DNA from: Yersinia hibernica
GTDB taxonomy: Bacteria > Pseudomonadota > Gammaproteobacteria > Enterobacterales > Enterobacteriaceae
Assembly (NCBI RefSeq): GCF_004124235.1
Contig: NZ_CP032487.1
Location: forward strand, 3,472,001-3,536,000
Length of the DNA stretch: 64,000 nt
Direction: 5' to 3'
Shown: piece by piece, positions 29,813 to 39,125 of the stretch
How positions within the stretch are numbered: the stretch's first letter is position 1
How the letters are laid out: every line of letters starts with the position of its first letter
Made by a program: the position numbers and the translations under genes
The notes under the pieces: model-generated
Database searches by the model: none
What the model was told of the DNA's origin: nothing
What the model saw: only the letters and a program-made list of their open reading frames with translations

Positions 29813-32800
29813 TCAAGGCGGAGGAGTCTGTTCATCCGTCGGCGTTGGCATTGGCGTCTCGGTCGGCTCTGGCGTTTCCGTTGGCTCTGGCGTCTCGGTC
29901 GGCTCTGGCGTCTCGGTCGGCTCCGGCGTCTCGGTCGGCTCTGGCGTCTCGGTCGGCTCCGGCGTCTCGGTCGGCTCTGGCGTCTCGGTCGGCTCTGGCG
30001 TTTCCGTTGGCTCTGGCGTCTCGGTCGGCTCTGGCGTCTCGGTCGGCTCTGGCGTCTCGGTCGGCTCCGGCGTCTCGGTCGGCTCTGGCGTCTCGGTCGG
30101 CTCTGGCGTCTCGGTCGGCTCTGGCGTTTCCGTTGGCTCTGGCGTCTCGGTCGGCTCCGGCGTCTCAGTCGGCTCTGGCGTTTCCGTTGGCTCCTGGCGT
30201 TTCCGTTGGCTCTGGCGTTTCCGTTGGCTCCTGGCGTCCTCGGTCGGCTCCGGCGTCTCAGTCGGCTCTGGCGTTTCCGTTGGCTCTGGCGTTTCCGTTG
30301 GCTCTGGCGTCTCGGTCGGCTCTGGCGTCTCAGTCGGCTCTGGCGTTTCCGTTGGCTCTGGCGTTTCCGTTGGCTCTGGCGTCTCGGTCGGCTCCGGCGT
30401 CTCGGTCGGCTCTGGCGTCTCGGTCGGCTCTGGCGTCTCGGTCGGCTCTGGCGTCTCGGTCGGCTCTGGCGTCTCGGTCGGCTCTGGCGTCTCGGTCGGC
30501 TCTGGCGTCTCGGTTGGCTCTGGCGTCTCGGTTGGCTCTGGCGTCTCGGTCGGCTCTGGCGTCTCAGTCGGCTCTGGCGTCTCGGTCGGCTCTGGCGTCT
30601 CGGTCGGCTCTGGCGTCTCGGTCGGCTCTGGCGTCTCGGTTGGCGTCTGGCGTTTCCGTTGGCTCCTGGCGTCTCGGTCGGCTCTGGCGTCTCGGTCGGC
30701 TCCTGGCGTCTCAGTCGGCTCTGGCGTCTCGGTCGGCTCTGGCGTCTCGGTCGGCTCTGGCGTCTCGGTCGGCTCCGGCGTCTCGGTCGGCTCTGGCGTC
30801 TCGGTCGGCTCTGGCGTTTCCGCTGGCTCTGGCGTTTCCGTTGGCTCTGGCGTCTCGGTTGGCTCCGGCGTCTCGGTCGGCCCTCTGGCGTCTCGGTCGG
30901 CTCCTGGCGTCTCGGTCGGCTCTGGCGTCTCGGTCGGCTCTGGCGTCTCGGCTGGCTCTGGCGTCTCGGTCGGCTCTGGCGTTTCGGTCGGCTCTGGCGT
31001 CTCGGTTGGCTCTGGCGTCTCGGTCGGCTCTGGCGTTTCCGTCGGCTCTGGCGTCTCGGTCGGCTCTGGCGTCTCGGTCGGCTCTGGCGTCACGGTCGGC
31101 TCTGGCGTCTCGGTCGGCTCTGGCGTCTCGGTCGGCTCTGGCGTCACGGTCGGCTCTGGCGTCACGGTCGGCTCTGGCGTTTCCGTTGGCTCTGGCGTCT
31201 CGGTCGGCTCTGGCGTCTCGGTCGGCTCTGGCGTCTCGGTCGGCTCTGGCGTCACGGTCGGCTCTGGCGTCACGGTCGGCTCTGGCGTCTCGGTCGGCTC
31301 TGGCGTCTCGGTCGGCTCTGGCGTCACGGTCGGCTCTGGCGTCACGGTCGGCTCTGGCGTCACGGTCGGCTCTGGCGTTTCCGTTGGCTCTGGCGTCTCG
31401 GTCGGCTCTGGCGTCTCGGTCGGCTCTGGCGTCACGGTCGGCTCTGGTGTCACGGTCGGCTCTGGTGTCACGGTCGGCTCTGGTGTCACGGTCGGCTCTG
31501 GTGTCACGGTCGGCTCTGGCGTCACGGTCGGCTCTGGCGTCACGGTCGGATCTGGCGTCACTGGTGGATCTGGCGTTTCGACCGGCGGAATAATCGGTGG
31601 TATCGGCAATGGCGGTAATGGCAACGGCAACCCAATACCACCATCCAATAACAAAAGCCCAGCCAAACTTGAAAGTGCGGCTAAACCACCACCTGCACCA
31701 CCACCACCACCGCCACAACAATCATCAGAGTTAAGATGAATCTCTCCTCCCTGAATGATAACTTTCTTCTTGCCGACAATTTTGATGGTATCGGCGCTGA
31801 GCACTAACTCACCACCCGCACCAATTGCCACTGCGCCACCGGCAACCAATGTTGCCGCTCCACCAGCGGCCACCTGATGTGCGCCCCCCACAGAAAGTGC
31901 GTTGTAGCCCCCGACGTTAGTCAGGTTAGCGCCACCCACATTGGTCGCATTGGCCAAAGCTACATTCAGAGAATGGGTAGCCCCGACCACGACACTGCGC
32001 GCCAATCCTACTTGTATGGCAGAAGCTAACCCGATAGATTGCGCTGATGCACCGAGGACTGTTGATGTCGAATTGGCACCCACGATAACACTACGGTTAG
32101 CACCGATATTTAAGTCCGCATTCGCGCCAATAATCTGTTTTTCATCATTTTTCGTCAAACGCGCCATGTCGCGCTCAGCTTGCTCCCAGTATTGTTCCTG
32201 ACCGGGTTTATCTTCAAAACGCACGCCGTTATAGTTGGTTAATCCGCCGCCAATAGTGCGGCTGACCATACCACTTTGTGTCGCATTGGCAGGTAAATCC
32301 CAAGGCGGTCGCGTAACGTTATTGTAGAGACTGCCACTCACCAACGGACGGTCGGGGTCGCCGTTAATACAGTCGACTAAAACCTCCTGACCAATACGCG
32401 GAATATAAATCCCACCAAAACTATTTCCTGCCCATGCTTGGCTAACACGCAGCCAGCATGAGTCTGATTCGGTATTCTTACCGTAACGGTCCCAGACAAA
32501 ACGAACTTTTACCCGGCCATATTCGTCGGTCCAAACCTCTTCCCCAGCTGGGCCGACCACAATGGCGTTTTGTGGGCCGCTGGTTTTTGGTTTTGGTGTC
32601 AACTGTGGGTGACGATAGATTTTGGTAACCGGCTGAACCACAAAAGTGGTTTCATAATGGAACTCATCCCCACTCGATAACTGCGCCACTTCAACAACAG
32701 ATAAACGGCTGGAGATAACCATGTATTCGCGGTTTGCTTTATCAACCGGAAAACCTTGCAGTTCAAAGTTAGCGCCGCAAACAATGCCACGAACTTCACC

Positions 32801-33733
32801 AGAACCCACCGCACGCGAACCCAGAGCACCACGCTCTTCAATACGAACACGGGCCAGATGTTCACCAATATCTGGCTGATCGTAATCACCAGGCCATTGA
32901 TAAATTTCAAGATCATTAAAACTGGTTTTACGTGGCTTGCTGTCCATGGTTAGGATATCAGCACGCGACTTAGTAAAATCGTAGTCGTTATAGACCCAAC
33001 GCCCTGTTGTCAGCGTTTCCTGAGTCTGGAATTCAGTAATATATTCTTCACCCGCTTTTGGTTCATCGGATAAATATTCAATCGTATGATAGGCTTCGCT
33101 GAAATAACGTTTATGCGCGCCAACATGATCCACAAGAATTAATTTTTGTTTATGGTCATCATGCTCAAAGAACCAATAAATACCCCACTCCTCCATCAAA
33201 CGCTGGAGAAAGTTAAAATCGGTTTCACCGTATTGCACTTGAAAATCAAGTAACGGATATGTCGTCGCCAATCGTTTTTCAAATGGAAAGTTATAATCGG
33301 CCAATACTTCGTCAATTATATCGACCACACTCTTGTTCTGAAAAATTTTAAAATCAGACGTTAAGTTGGTCAGATAAAACCAAGGCCTCAAGACAATTTC
33401 AAACATTGCCTGGTTAGCGTCACGACCAATGAATCTGGCTTTCTCAACCAGACCGGAAATTTCGCGCGTACCTTTACCGACACCTTTGACATAATCAAGG
33501 CCATTACCATCCAACTCCATTTCAATGGTCATCTCTTTACCAATTAAGGCCTTGAGATCAACATTAGAGGCTGTTTGCCAAGGAATAGATGGATTAGCCG
33601 GTGTCTTTGCCGTGATGGTATATGAATACAAAGTCGAGAAGGCTTCCTCTCCTTCTAACTTTGACAGTACCAGCGCAGGCTCACCCAATAAATAGGGCAT
33701 AGCCGGGCTGCTCAACTTTATTGTCCTTGACAT
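29813..33733 (-). CDS. vgrG: VgrG (TssI) spike protein with giant Thr/Pro-rich repeat tail
   Basis: 1306 residues. Residues 1 to about 500 form the gp27/gp5 OB-fold spike (LRPWFYLTNL, GETDFNFLQRLMEEWGIYWFF, WVSQAW-like), and about 510-680 the beta-helix with many short repeats. After a Gly-rich and Leu/Pro-rich transition the last ~580 residues are a run of TPEPTE-type hexapeptides (early copies use TVTPEP). No catalytic domain is visible in the tail. Thr/Pro-rich tails of this kind are O-glycosylated in other proteins; a GT60-like enzyme is encoded in the same locus. Three compensated frameshift tracts break the repeat. The tail ends with MPTPTDEQTPPP. Confidence 0.93.
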   Translation of the reverse strand: MSRTIKLSSPAMPYLLGEPALVLSKLEGEEAFSTLYSYTITAKTPANPSIPWQTASNVDLKALIGKEMTIEMELDGNGLDYVKGVGKGTREISGLVEKARFIGRDANQAMFEIVLRPWFYLTNLTSDFKIFQNKSVVDIIDEVLADYNFPFEKRLATTYPLLDFQVQYGETDFNFLQRLMEEWGIYWFFEHDDHKQKLILVDHVGAHKRYFSEAYHTIEYLSDEPKAGEEYITEFQTQETLTTGRWVYNDYDFTKSRADILTMDSKPRKTSFNDLEIYQWPGDYDQPDIGEHLARVRIEERGALGSRAVGSGEVRGIVCGANFELQGFPVDKANREYMVISSRLSVVEVAQLSSGDEFHYETTFVVQPVTKIYRHPQLTPKPKTSGPQNAIVVGPAGEEVWTDEYGRVKVRFVWDRYGKNTESDSCWLRVSQAWAGNSFGGIYIPRIGQEVLVDCINGDPDRPLVSGSLYNNVTRPPWDLPANATQSGMVSRTIGGGLTNYNGVRFEDKPGQEQYWEQAERDMARLTKNDEKQIIGANADLNIGANRSVIVGANSTSTVLGASAQSIGLASAIQVGLARSVVVGATHSLNVALANATNVGGANLTNVGGYNALSVGGAHQVAAGGAATLVAGGAVAIGAGGELVLSADTIKIVGKKKVIIQGGEIHLNSDDCCGGGGGGAGGGLAALSSLAGLLLLDGGIGLPLPLPPLPIPPIIPPVETPDPPVTPDPTVTPEPTVTPEPTVTPEPTVTPEPTVTPEPTVTPEPTVTPEPTETPEPTETPEPTETPEPTVTPEPTVTPEPTVTPEPTETPEPTETPEPTVTPEPTVTPEPTETPEPTETPEPTETPEPTETPEPTVTPEPTVTPEPTETPEPTETPEPTVTPEPTETPEPTETPEPTETPEPTETPEPTETPEPTETPEPTETPEPAETPEPTETPEPTETPGADRDARGPTETPEPTETPEPTETPEPAETPEPTETPEPTETPEPTETPEPTETPEPTETPEPTETPGADRDARADRDARSQRKRQTPTETPEPTETPEPTETPEPTETPEPTETPEPTETPEPTETPEPTETPEPTETPEPTETPEPTETPEPTETPEPTETPEPTETPEPTETPEPTETPEPTETPEPTETPEPTETPEPTETPEPTETPEPTETPEPTEDARSQRKRQSQRKRQEPTETPEPTETPEPTETPEPTETPEPTETPEPTETPEPTETPEPTETPEPTETPEPTETPEPTETPEPTETPEPTETPEPTETPEPTETPEPTETPEPTETPEPTETPEPTETPMPTPTDEQTPPP
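29840..31566. repeat. Coding minisatellite, about 96 copies of an 18-bp unit in vgrG
   Basis: Plus-strand unit GGCGTCTCGGTCGGCTCT (encoding TPEPTE on the minus strand, with variants GTTTCCGTT, GTCACGGTC and CTCCGGC). Homogeneity is highest at the 3' end of vgrG (left); variants with GTCACG cluster at 31080-31560. Three places contain non-unit bases that sum to +3. Confidence 0.95.
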
Positions 33734-33880
33734 ACTAATACCTAATATCTGGTTAATTTTGCAAAATGCTAATGATACTTTTAATTTAATTGTCCATTTA
33801 TCATGGCAATTCAGGCCATTCCATTACCTTTTCATACCTGTGTTCTCCCAAAAGTCGAGATTCTTTAACTTACGGTTAAA

Positions 33881-36800
33881 TCACCAAATTTCATTAGTGT
33901 TATCATTCACTGCACTTGGGCATTGGAAACCTCTAAGCAGTTCGCTAATACTTTCATTGCCATAAGTTAAACCTGAAACTTCTAGTTCAACGCGGTCTTT
34001 GCCCATTAAAAATGTCAGGCGCTGCGTACCATCAGCATCTTGCTCTACTTCATGCGCCATATCGGCCCATTTCAGTATTGCCCATGGCCCACGCAACATA
34101 ATGTCAGGCATCGCCGATGCTTCTTGACGCTGAGCCGTTAAACTCACCATCGTTCCCTGACGAATACCCGGCCATTTAAAGAATGAGGGGGTGATTGGGC
34201 CATGGGAATAACGCACAACATTGCCATCGAAATTCATAATAAGCTGCGTTATCGAAGGTGCTAAATAACGGACAGAGACGGAAAAGTCTAAAGCCACTTT
34301 TCTGCCTTCATTGCCATTAAATAATGCATCTTTGATAAGGGCTGCCTGTTCAAAGAATTCAAGGCCTTCACTACTTGCGCTGCCTTTATATCGCCAAGGT
34401 GTCGTCGTGGTATCAACTTTGCTTTCTAGGTTTTTCTTGAAATAACTATCCACAGTGCCATTAGCACCAAAGAAGCGCTCAAATTCATTCAAACTGACGA
34501 CTTTTTTACTATCTGCAAAGGGATAACGCCCTTGCAAAGTATTGCGACAGATTTCGCCTATCCCGGTATCAATCGCTTTCGAGGTTTGGCTAATCACTTT
34601 ATTTTCGAATTTCTGCGAAGAACCGGTTAATAAAGGTGCAATAATATTGCTAAACGGGTCTGGCCAAGTTTGCGACTCAATCGCCATGCGCTCTCCGCCA
34701 TTAGACATCGGAGGAATATCGCCATATTCAAACGCACTATTGAGTACCACCAAACGGGTATATTGATCGTTTAATGCGCCGATAACTCGGCTCATTTGTG
34801 TCCCTTGCAGAATCGAAAGATTGCTGTCACGGCCACCATCACTCGGCTCACCATTCACAAATGCCCGTAAAGCATCGAAACGGCTGTCGACAAATTCTTG
34901 AACCAATTTATTTTCGCGAAAGGCGATTTTTTCCTGCACCTTTTTAGCTTGGTTAATGAGGTTTCCTTGATTTCTTATCGTTACATCATCAAGCAGCGTT
35001 TTGTCTTTTTCCTTCTCCACCAATGTGGTTTCTTTTACTGCCTGCTTTGCCAAATTGAGCAAAGGCGAGTTTTCAGCCACAAGTGTTCTCAATAAGGCGA
35101 TATCCATCGACAATCCTTCGGCATGCTCTCCACTGTTAGCATCAACAGAAATCAGGCGCACACTGGAGAGAAAGCGTTTCCAGTACTGGGTATATTCTTT
35201 CAAATACGCAGTCAGTACATCTTGCTGCAGCGCTAGGGGATCAAATAAAGATGAGGCGGGTTGCCCCATCACCCAGCGATCTTCTTGCTGTAACTGCATC
35301 AGCAGAGGTGTAAGCTTTTTTTTAACCACCTGATGATAACCGGCATGGGTATACAACCCAGGAACCCCTTCATGCAGTAGCTCATCATCTGACAAGGTGA
35401 AAACCTGTGTTGCGTTTTCACCTACCATTTTGCGCAATGTCAGATTGGCCGGAGCTTCTCTGTTCAACTCAGATTGAACACGGCCCCAAAGTCTGGCGGT
35501 GACCGTTTTCTCCGCCAGCATTGCTCTTGCACGCTTAATCAGTTCACTATCAGCAGGCTGACCGTATTGCCGCCATTCTTTCTGGCTAAACAACATATTT
35601 AAATGAGAAGCAAAAATACCTTTCTCTTCATACGGCTCGATTTTTCCATTTTTCTGCCAAGCATTCGTCACTTGATCAACCACAAAATGTTGATCGAAAT
35701 GTTCTTCATCCGTCAGCATTAAATAGGTTTTCAACGCGCTATATACCGCTTCGTTGTCCGCTGCATTGATAGCATTTTTAAGCGCAATTTCAGATTCTTG
35801 CTCAATCATCGGGAACAGATATTTTTGTAAGAAGAACTGATACAAACTGCTCGCCCCACGAGATATTGCGCCACCGGTATATAAGCCATAGCGCCATTCA
35901 AGATCTGGGTTTTCAACATCCAACGTACCGTATTCAGGTAATTGCTGGGTAGCATTCAACAACGCAGGTAACATCTGCTCATTGGTGGTTTTAACATAGC
36001 GGCTAACAGAGCTATCTAATTGCTCAAGTTTGGTACCTACCGCCCGTAAATAACCATCGTTATGCTGGAAACTCACTAAGAATGCCCACACCAACCACAC
36101 GGCAACACCAATACAAGCAACATGCCCTAACAAGTTTTGGAAACGATATTTGGACTGTACCGTCAGGTTATAACTCACTAAATCGCCATCTTTGGTGATC
36201 ACGTCACGGAACAGTTTCTTAAGGAAATATTGCTTCCCATAAGCAGCTTCACTAATTAACTGACCTTCGTCTTCATTTTTCAGAGAAATAGACGCCGGAG
36301 ATGCTGGTTTATTATGGCCTATAACATTGCGCCACTTCTGAATAAGAGTACTGTTATTTAACAGTGCAATATTCGCGGGCTGACAACTGCTGACGAAATA
36401 AATCCCACGTAATGTGGTATGGAATTTTGTTTCATCAAAACGCGATGCAAAGAAAACATTTTGCAAAACTTCAGTAACCCGCTGGGATAACATTCTGAAA
36501 TCCTGAGGCAGCGCATACATACCTTTACGATCAATAACAGAATATTCTTCCTGCTGGCGGACATGCATGTTGCTACTGATACGATTCTCAAGTAGCGTCA
36601 ACTCACTGCTAATGCGCTGCCCAAGATCCATATCTGCTTGCCCTTTTCCCTCATTATAAGGAAAAGTAACACCCCAGATTTGCTCACGTTCTTCAGCAGT
36701 TAAATTGCGAAAATACTCATCAAAACCAGATAGTTGGTCCAGTTTCGTGATCACGACATATACAGGAAAACGAACCCCCAGAGCACCGCGGACATCATCT

Positions 36801-37714
36801 AAACGGGCCCGCAATGTTGCCGATAAATTAAGTAACTCAGCTTTGCTTTTATCCAAAATATCAGTGACAGAAATAGCCACGATCACGCCATTAACGGCTT
36901 TAACTGGACGATACTTTTTAAGCGCCTTTAAGATACCATTCCATTCAATCTGGTTCTCTTTACCCTCATCAATGTATTTACCAGCAGTATCTAAAAACAG
37001 AGCATCATTAGCGAATAAACATTCGCAATGAGACGTAGGCAAATTATCTTTACCAACGCGGTTTAGCTGTTCTGGTAATGGAAAATCTTGTCCTGAAGAC
37101 AGGATCAAAGAGGTTTTTCCGGCACTCTTAGTGCCCATCACCATGAACCAAGGCAGCTCGGAACGCCAGTGGCTAGAAACAAAGAAACGTTTCCAGGTTG
37201 GGATTCCGCTATGAATGCGGCGCACATAATTTATGCCATTACGGATCATCGCATTAATTTCAGAAAGATCAGGCCCAACTTCAGGTTGATTTTTCTTCGG
37301 ATTAATAAAATTATCCAATAATGCTGGATTAATAGCTAAAGCCCGCATAAAGCGCCACACACCATAAAGAATGGTGATAAACGCGATAAAGGCGATAATA
37401 GCGCCACGGCGTAACGGATTATCTAAAGGGTGGCTATCGCCAATCAATATAAATGGGGCAATAACCCAAACTGCGGCGCAAGCGGCTACCGCAAAAATAA
37501 TAAATCGGGGCACGTTAAACCAGAAACCCAATAACAGGGCCAATGCCACCAATAAGAAAATAATTCTGGGTTCATAACCTTCGAGAGGTCGCACCTCGCC
37601 AAATCCGAGGAAAGGCCCTAAAAACCATATTACTGCGGCTAGCAATATAAAGCAGCTAACCAGTAATAGTCGTTTCATGATCCAACCAGAAAGCAATCGA
37701 TTAAAATAAGACAT
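33881..37714 (-). CDS. tssM: T6SS membrane complex protein TssM (IcmF)
   Basis: 1277-residue inner-membrane protein forming the trans-envelope complex with TssL and TssJ. Several hydrophobic segments lie in the first 130 residues and another near residue 510. The Walker A motif GTKSAGKTS is near residue 200, with the intervening cytoplasmic domain and a large periplasmic domain ending in a beta-rich TssJ-binding region. The ATG at 37714 is preferred: its GAGAA lies close by, whereas the upstream TTG at 37735 has no support. It overlaps the tail of tssL only if that TTG is used. Confidence 0.95.
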   Translation of the reverse strand: MSYFNRLLSGWIMKRLLLVSCFILLAAVIWFLGPFLGFGEVRPLEGYEPRIIFLLVALALLLGFWFNVPRFIIFAVAACAAVWVIAPFILIGDSHPLDNPLRRGAIIAFIAFITILYGVWRFMRALAINPALLDNFINPKKNQPEVGPDLSEINAMIRNGINYVRRIHSGIPTWKRFFVSSHWRSELPWFMVMGTKSAGKTSLILSSGQDFPLPEQLNRVGKDNLPTSHCECLFANDALFLDTAGKYIDEGKENQIEWNGILKALKKYRPVKAVNGVIVAISVTDILDKSKAELLNLSATLRARLDDVRGALGVRFPVYVVITKLDQLSGFDEYFRNLTAEEREQIWGVTFPYNEGKGQADMDLGQRISSELTLLENRISSNMHVRQQEEYSVIDRKGMYALPQDFRMLSQRVTEVLQNVFFASRFDETKFHTTLRGIYFVSSCQPANIALLNNSTLIQKWRNVIGHNKPASPASISLKNEDEGQLISEAAYGKQYFLKKLFRDVITKDGDLVSYNLTVQSKYRFQNLLGHVACIGVAVWLVWAFLVSFQHNDGYLRAVGTKLEQLDSSVSRYVKTTNEQMLPALLNATQQLPEYGTLDVENPDLEWRYGLYTGGAISRGASSLYQFFLQKYLFPMIEQESEIALKNAINAADNEAVYSALKTYLMLTDEEHFDQHFVVDQVTNAWQKNGKIEPYEEKGIFASHLNMLFSQKEWRQYGQPADSELIKRARAMLAEKTVTARLWGRVQSELNREAPANLTLRKMVGENATQVFTLSDDELLHEGVPGLYTHAGYHQVVKKKLTPLLMQLQQEDRWVMGQPASSLFDPLALQQDVLTAYLKEYTQYWKRFLSSVRLISVDANSGEHAEGLSMDIALLRTLVAENSPLLNLAKQAVKETTLVEKEKDKTLLDDVTIRNQGNLINQAKKVQEKIAFRENKLVQEFVDSRFDALRAFVNGEPSDGGRDSNLSILQGTQMSRVIGALNDQYTRLVVLNSAFEYGDIPPMSNGGERMAIESQTWPDPFSNIIAPLLTGSSQKFENKVISQTSKAIDTGIGEICRNTLQGRYPFADSKKVVSLNEFERFFGANGTVDSYFKKNLESKVDTTTTPWRYKGSASSEGLEFFEQAALIKDALFNGNEGRKVALDFSVSVRYLAPSITQLIMNFDGNVVRYSHGPITPSFFKWPGIRQGTMVSLTAQRQEASAMPDIMLRGPWAILKWADMAHEVEQDADGTQRLTFLMGKDRVELEVSGLTYGNESISELLRGFQCPSAVNDNTNEIW

Positions 37715-37721
37715 TCTGTTC

Positions 37722-39125
37722 TCAATAATTAACAAATATTTCTACACGGCGGTTTTGTGAGCGCCCTGCTGCATCATCATTACTACCAACGGGCTGTATA
37801 TCCCCTTTCCCCTCAAACCGAATTTTGTTTGTTGGGATACCGGCTTTCTCCATAAAGTGCGCGACATTGGCAGCACGCTTTTCAGAAAGCACCTGGTTAT
37901 TAGGGAATCCAGGCTTATTAATTGGCATTGAGTCGGTATGCCCCACAATCAGGACAGCACCTTGTACGCGATGCACTTCTTGAGCAACGCGTTCGATGAC
38001 ACTCATAATTTCCGGCCGAACCTTATCGGAACCCACCTGGAACATCGTATCGCCTTTGAAAATAACTTTGCTTTGGCTGGTTGTTTCATCAACACTGACT
38101 AATTGCTTGGCAATTTCATCTTTTAATAAAATCGCCAGGCGTAATTTCTGCTCGGCGGCGGCAAGCGGTTGTTGTGTAATAACCGGGCGCTGCAATGCTG
38201 TCATTCTCTTCAATAAGTCACTTTCAGGTACCGAGAGAAAATATTTGCTGGTAATAAAAGTAGAAGCAATTAAGAAGCCACACAGCAGCATCGACACACG
38301 AACCGGAATAAAAATCCCGCGACGTTTTCGAAATTGCTGTAATACCAAGCCGTGGGGAGAAAGTGCTGATGGCACCGTATCTCGGGTACTTTGCAGTAGC
38401 GTTAATAACCCCTGGCGGATTTTGGTTAACTGCCGGTCGCCGTCTTCAATAATGCTGTAACGACCTTCAAAACCTAGCCCTAAAATCCGCAACAATATTT
38501 CTAAACAGTCGGCATATTCATGTGGACTCATTGAAAGACGCCCCACTAACAGGAAGAATTTATTCCCGCCGTCGTTATCGCCTTCAAAGTGGTTCAATAA
38601 GTTACTTTGCGACCAGCCAGACATCACGCCCCATGACATGGTGTGAGCCGCTTCATCTAATGCGGTACACAAACAGTAACGGACGATTGCCATTTTTTTC
38701 CATGAAATATCCGCTTCATCACAGACAACACTAAATAAGGTGAGCTCGTTTTTAAGCCCATCTTTTAAAATCTGAACCTGAGAAACATCCGCTATCGTTT
38801 CTGGCATTTCACTTAGCGCACGTAACAGTGGCTGCGCGGCTTCCAGTAATGGCGTAGAAGATGCTACTGCCTTGGCTACTCGTTGCTGTACACTCTCACC
38901 TCTGAGCTGAGCAGTATCATACGGCTGGAAGCCATGAGAACTGGCAGCTTTGCGATTGAAATCAGTGCCTTGATGGATATTATCCGTACTGTCGTTACTG
39001 TCCGTATAGGCATTTTGATCATCAAGCAAAAAGTGGCCCAATGCCTGTGGATTAGTATCCGCATCTCTGCTTATTTCAAAGGGAGACATAGGGTTTCCCC
39101 CATTCAATTCACTGCTGTTACTCAT
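37722..39125 (-). CDS. tssL: T6SS TssL (DotU) with C-terminal OmpA/peptidoglycan-binding domain
   Basis: 467 residues. An N-terminal Gln/Asp-rich cytoplasmic segment is followed by the DotU domain (VRYCLCTALDEAAHTM), one membrane helix (about 275-295, LLCGFLIASTFITS), and an OmpA-like periplasmic domain (GHTDSMPI, NQVLSEKRAANVA, NRRVEIFV) that anchors the complex to peptidoglycan. The gene is part of the tssJKLM block, overlapping tssK by four bases. Confidence 0.95.
   Translation of the reverse strand: MSNSSELNGGNPMSPFEISRDADTNPQALGHFLLDDQNAYTDSNDSTDNIHQGTDFNRKAASSHGFQPYDTAQLRGESVQQRVAKAVASSTPLLEAAQPLLRALSEMPETIADVSQVQILKDGLKNELTLFSVVCDEADISWKKMAIVRYCLCTALDEAAHTMSWGVMSGWSQSNLLNHFEGDNDGGNKFFLLVGRLSMSPHEYADCLEILLRILGLGFEGRYSIIEDGDRQLTKIRQGLLTLLQSTRDTVPSALSPHGLVLQQFRKRRGIFIPVRVSMLLCGFLIASTFITSKYFLSVPESDLLKRMTALQRPVITQQPLAAAEQKLRLAILLKDEIAKQLVSVDETTSQSKVIFKGDTMFQVGSDKVRPEIMSVIERVAQEVHRVQGAVLIVGHTDSMPINKPGFPNNQVLSEKRAANVAHFMEKAGIPTNKIRFEGKGDIQPVGSNDDAAGRSQNRRVEIFVNY

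Noticed and set aside
29765..31618. Long plus-strand open frames (up to 617 codons) opposite vgrG
   Set aside because: They exist only because the 18-bp repeat lacks stop codons on both strands; composition is an Arg/Leu or Ala/Ser echo of the repeat, with no start signal or homology.
30711..31721. Minus-strand frame encoding ADRDARADRD repeats in the vgrG region
   Set aside because: It is the +1 shadow of the TPEPTE array. Only small pieces of it are used where the real gene is frameshifted.
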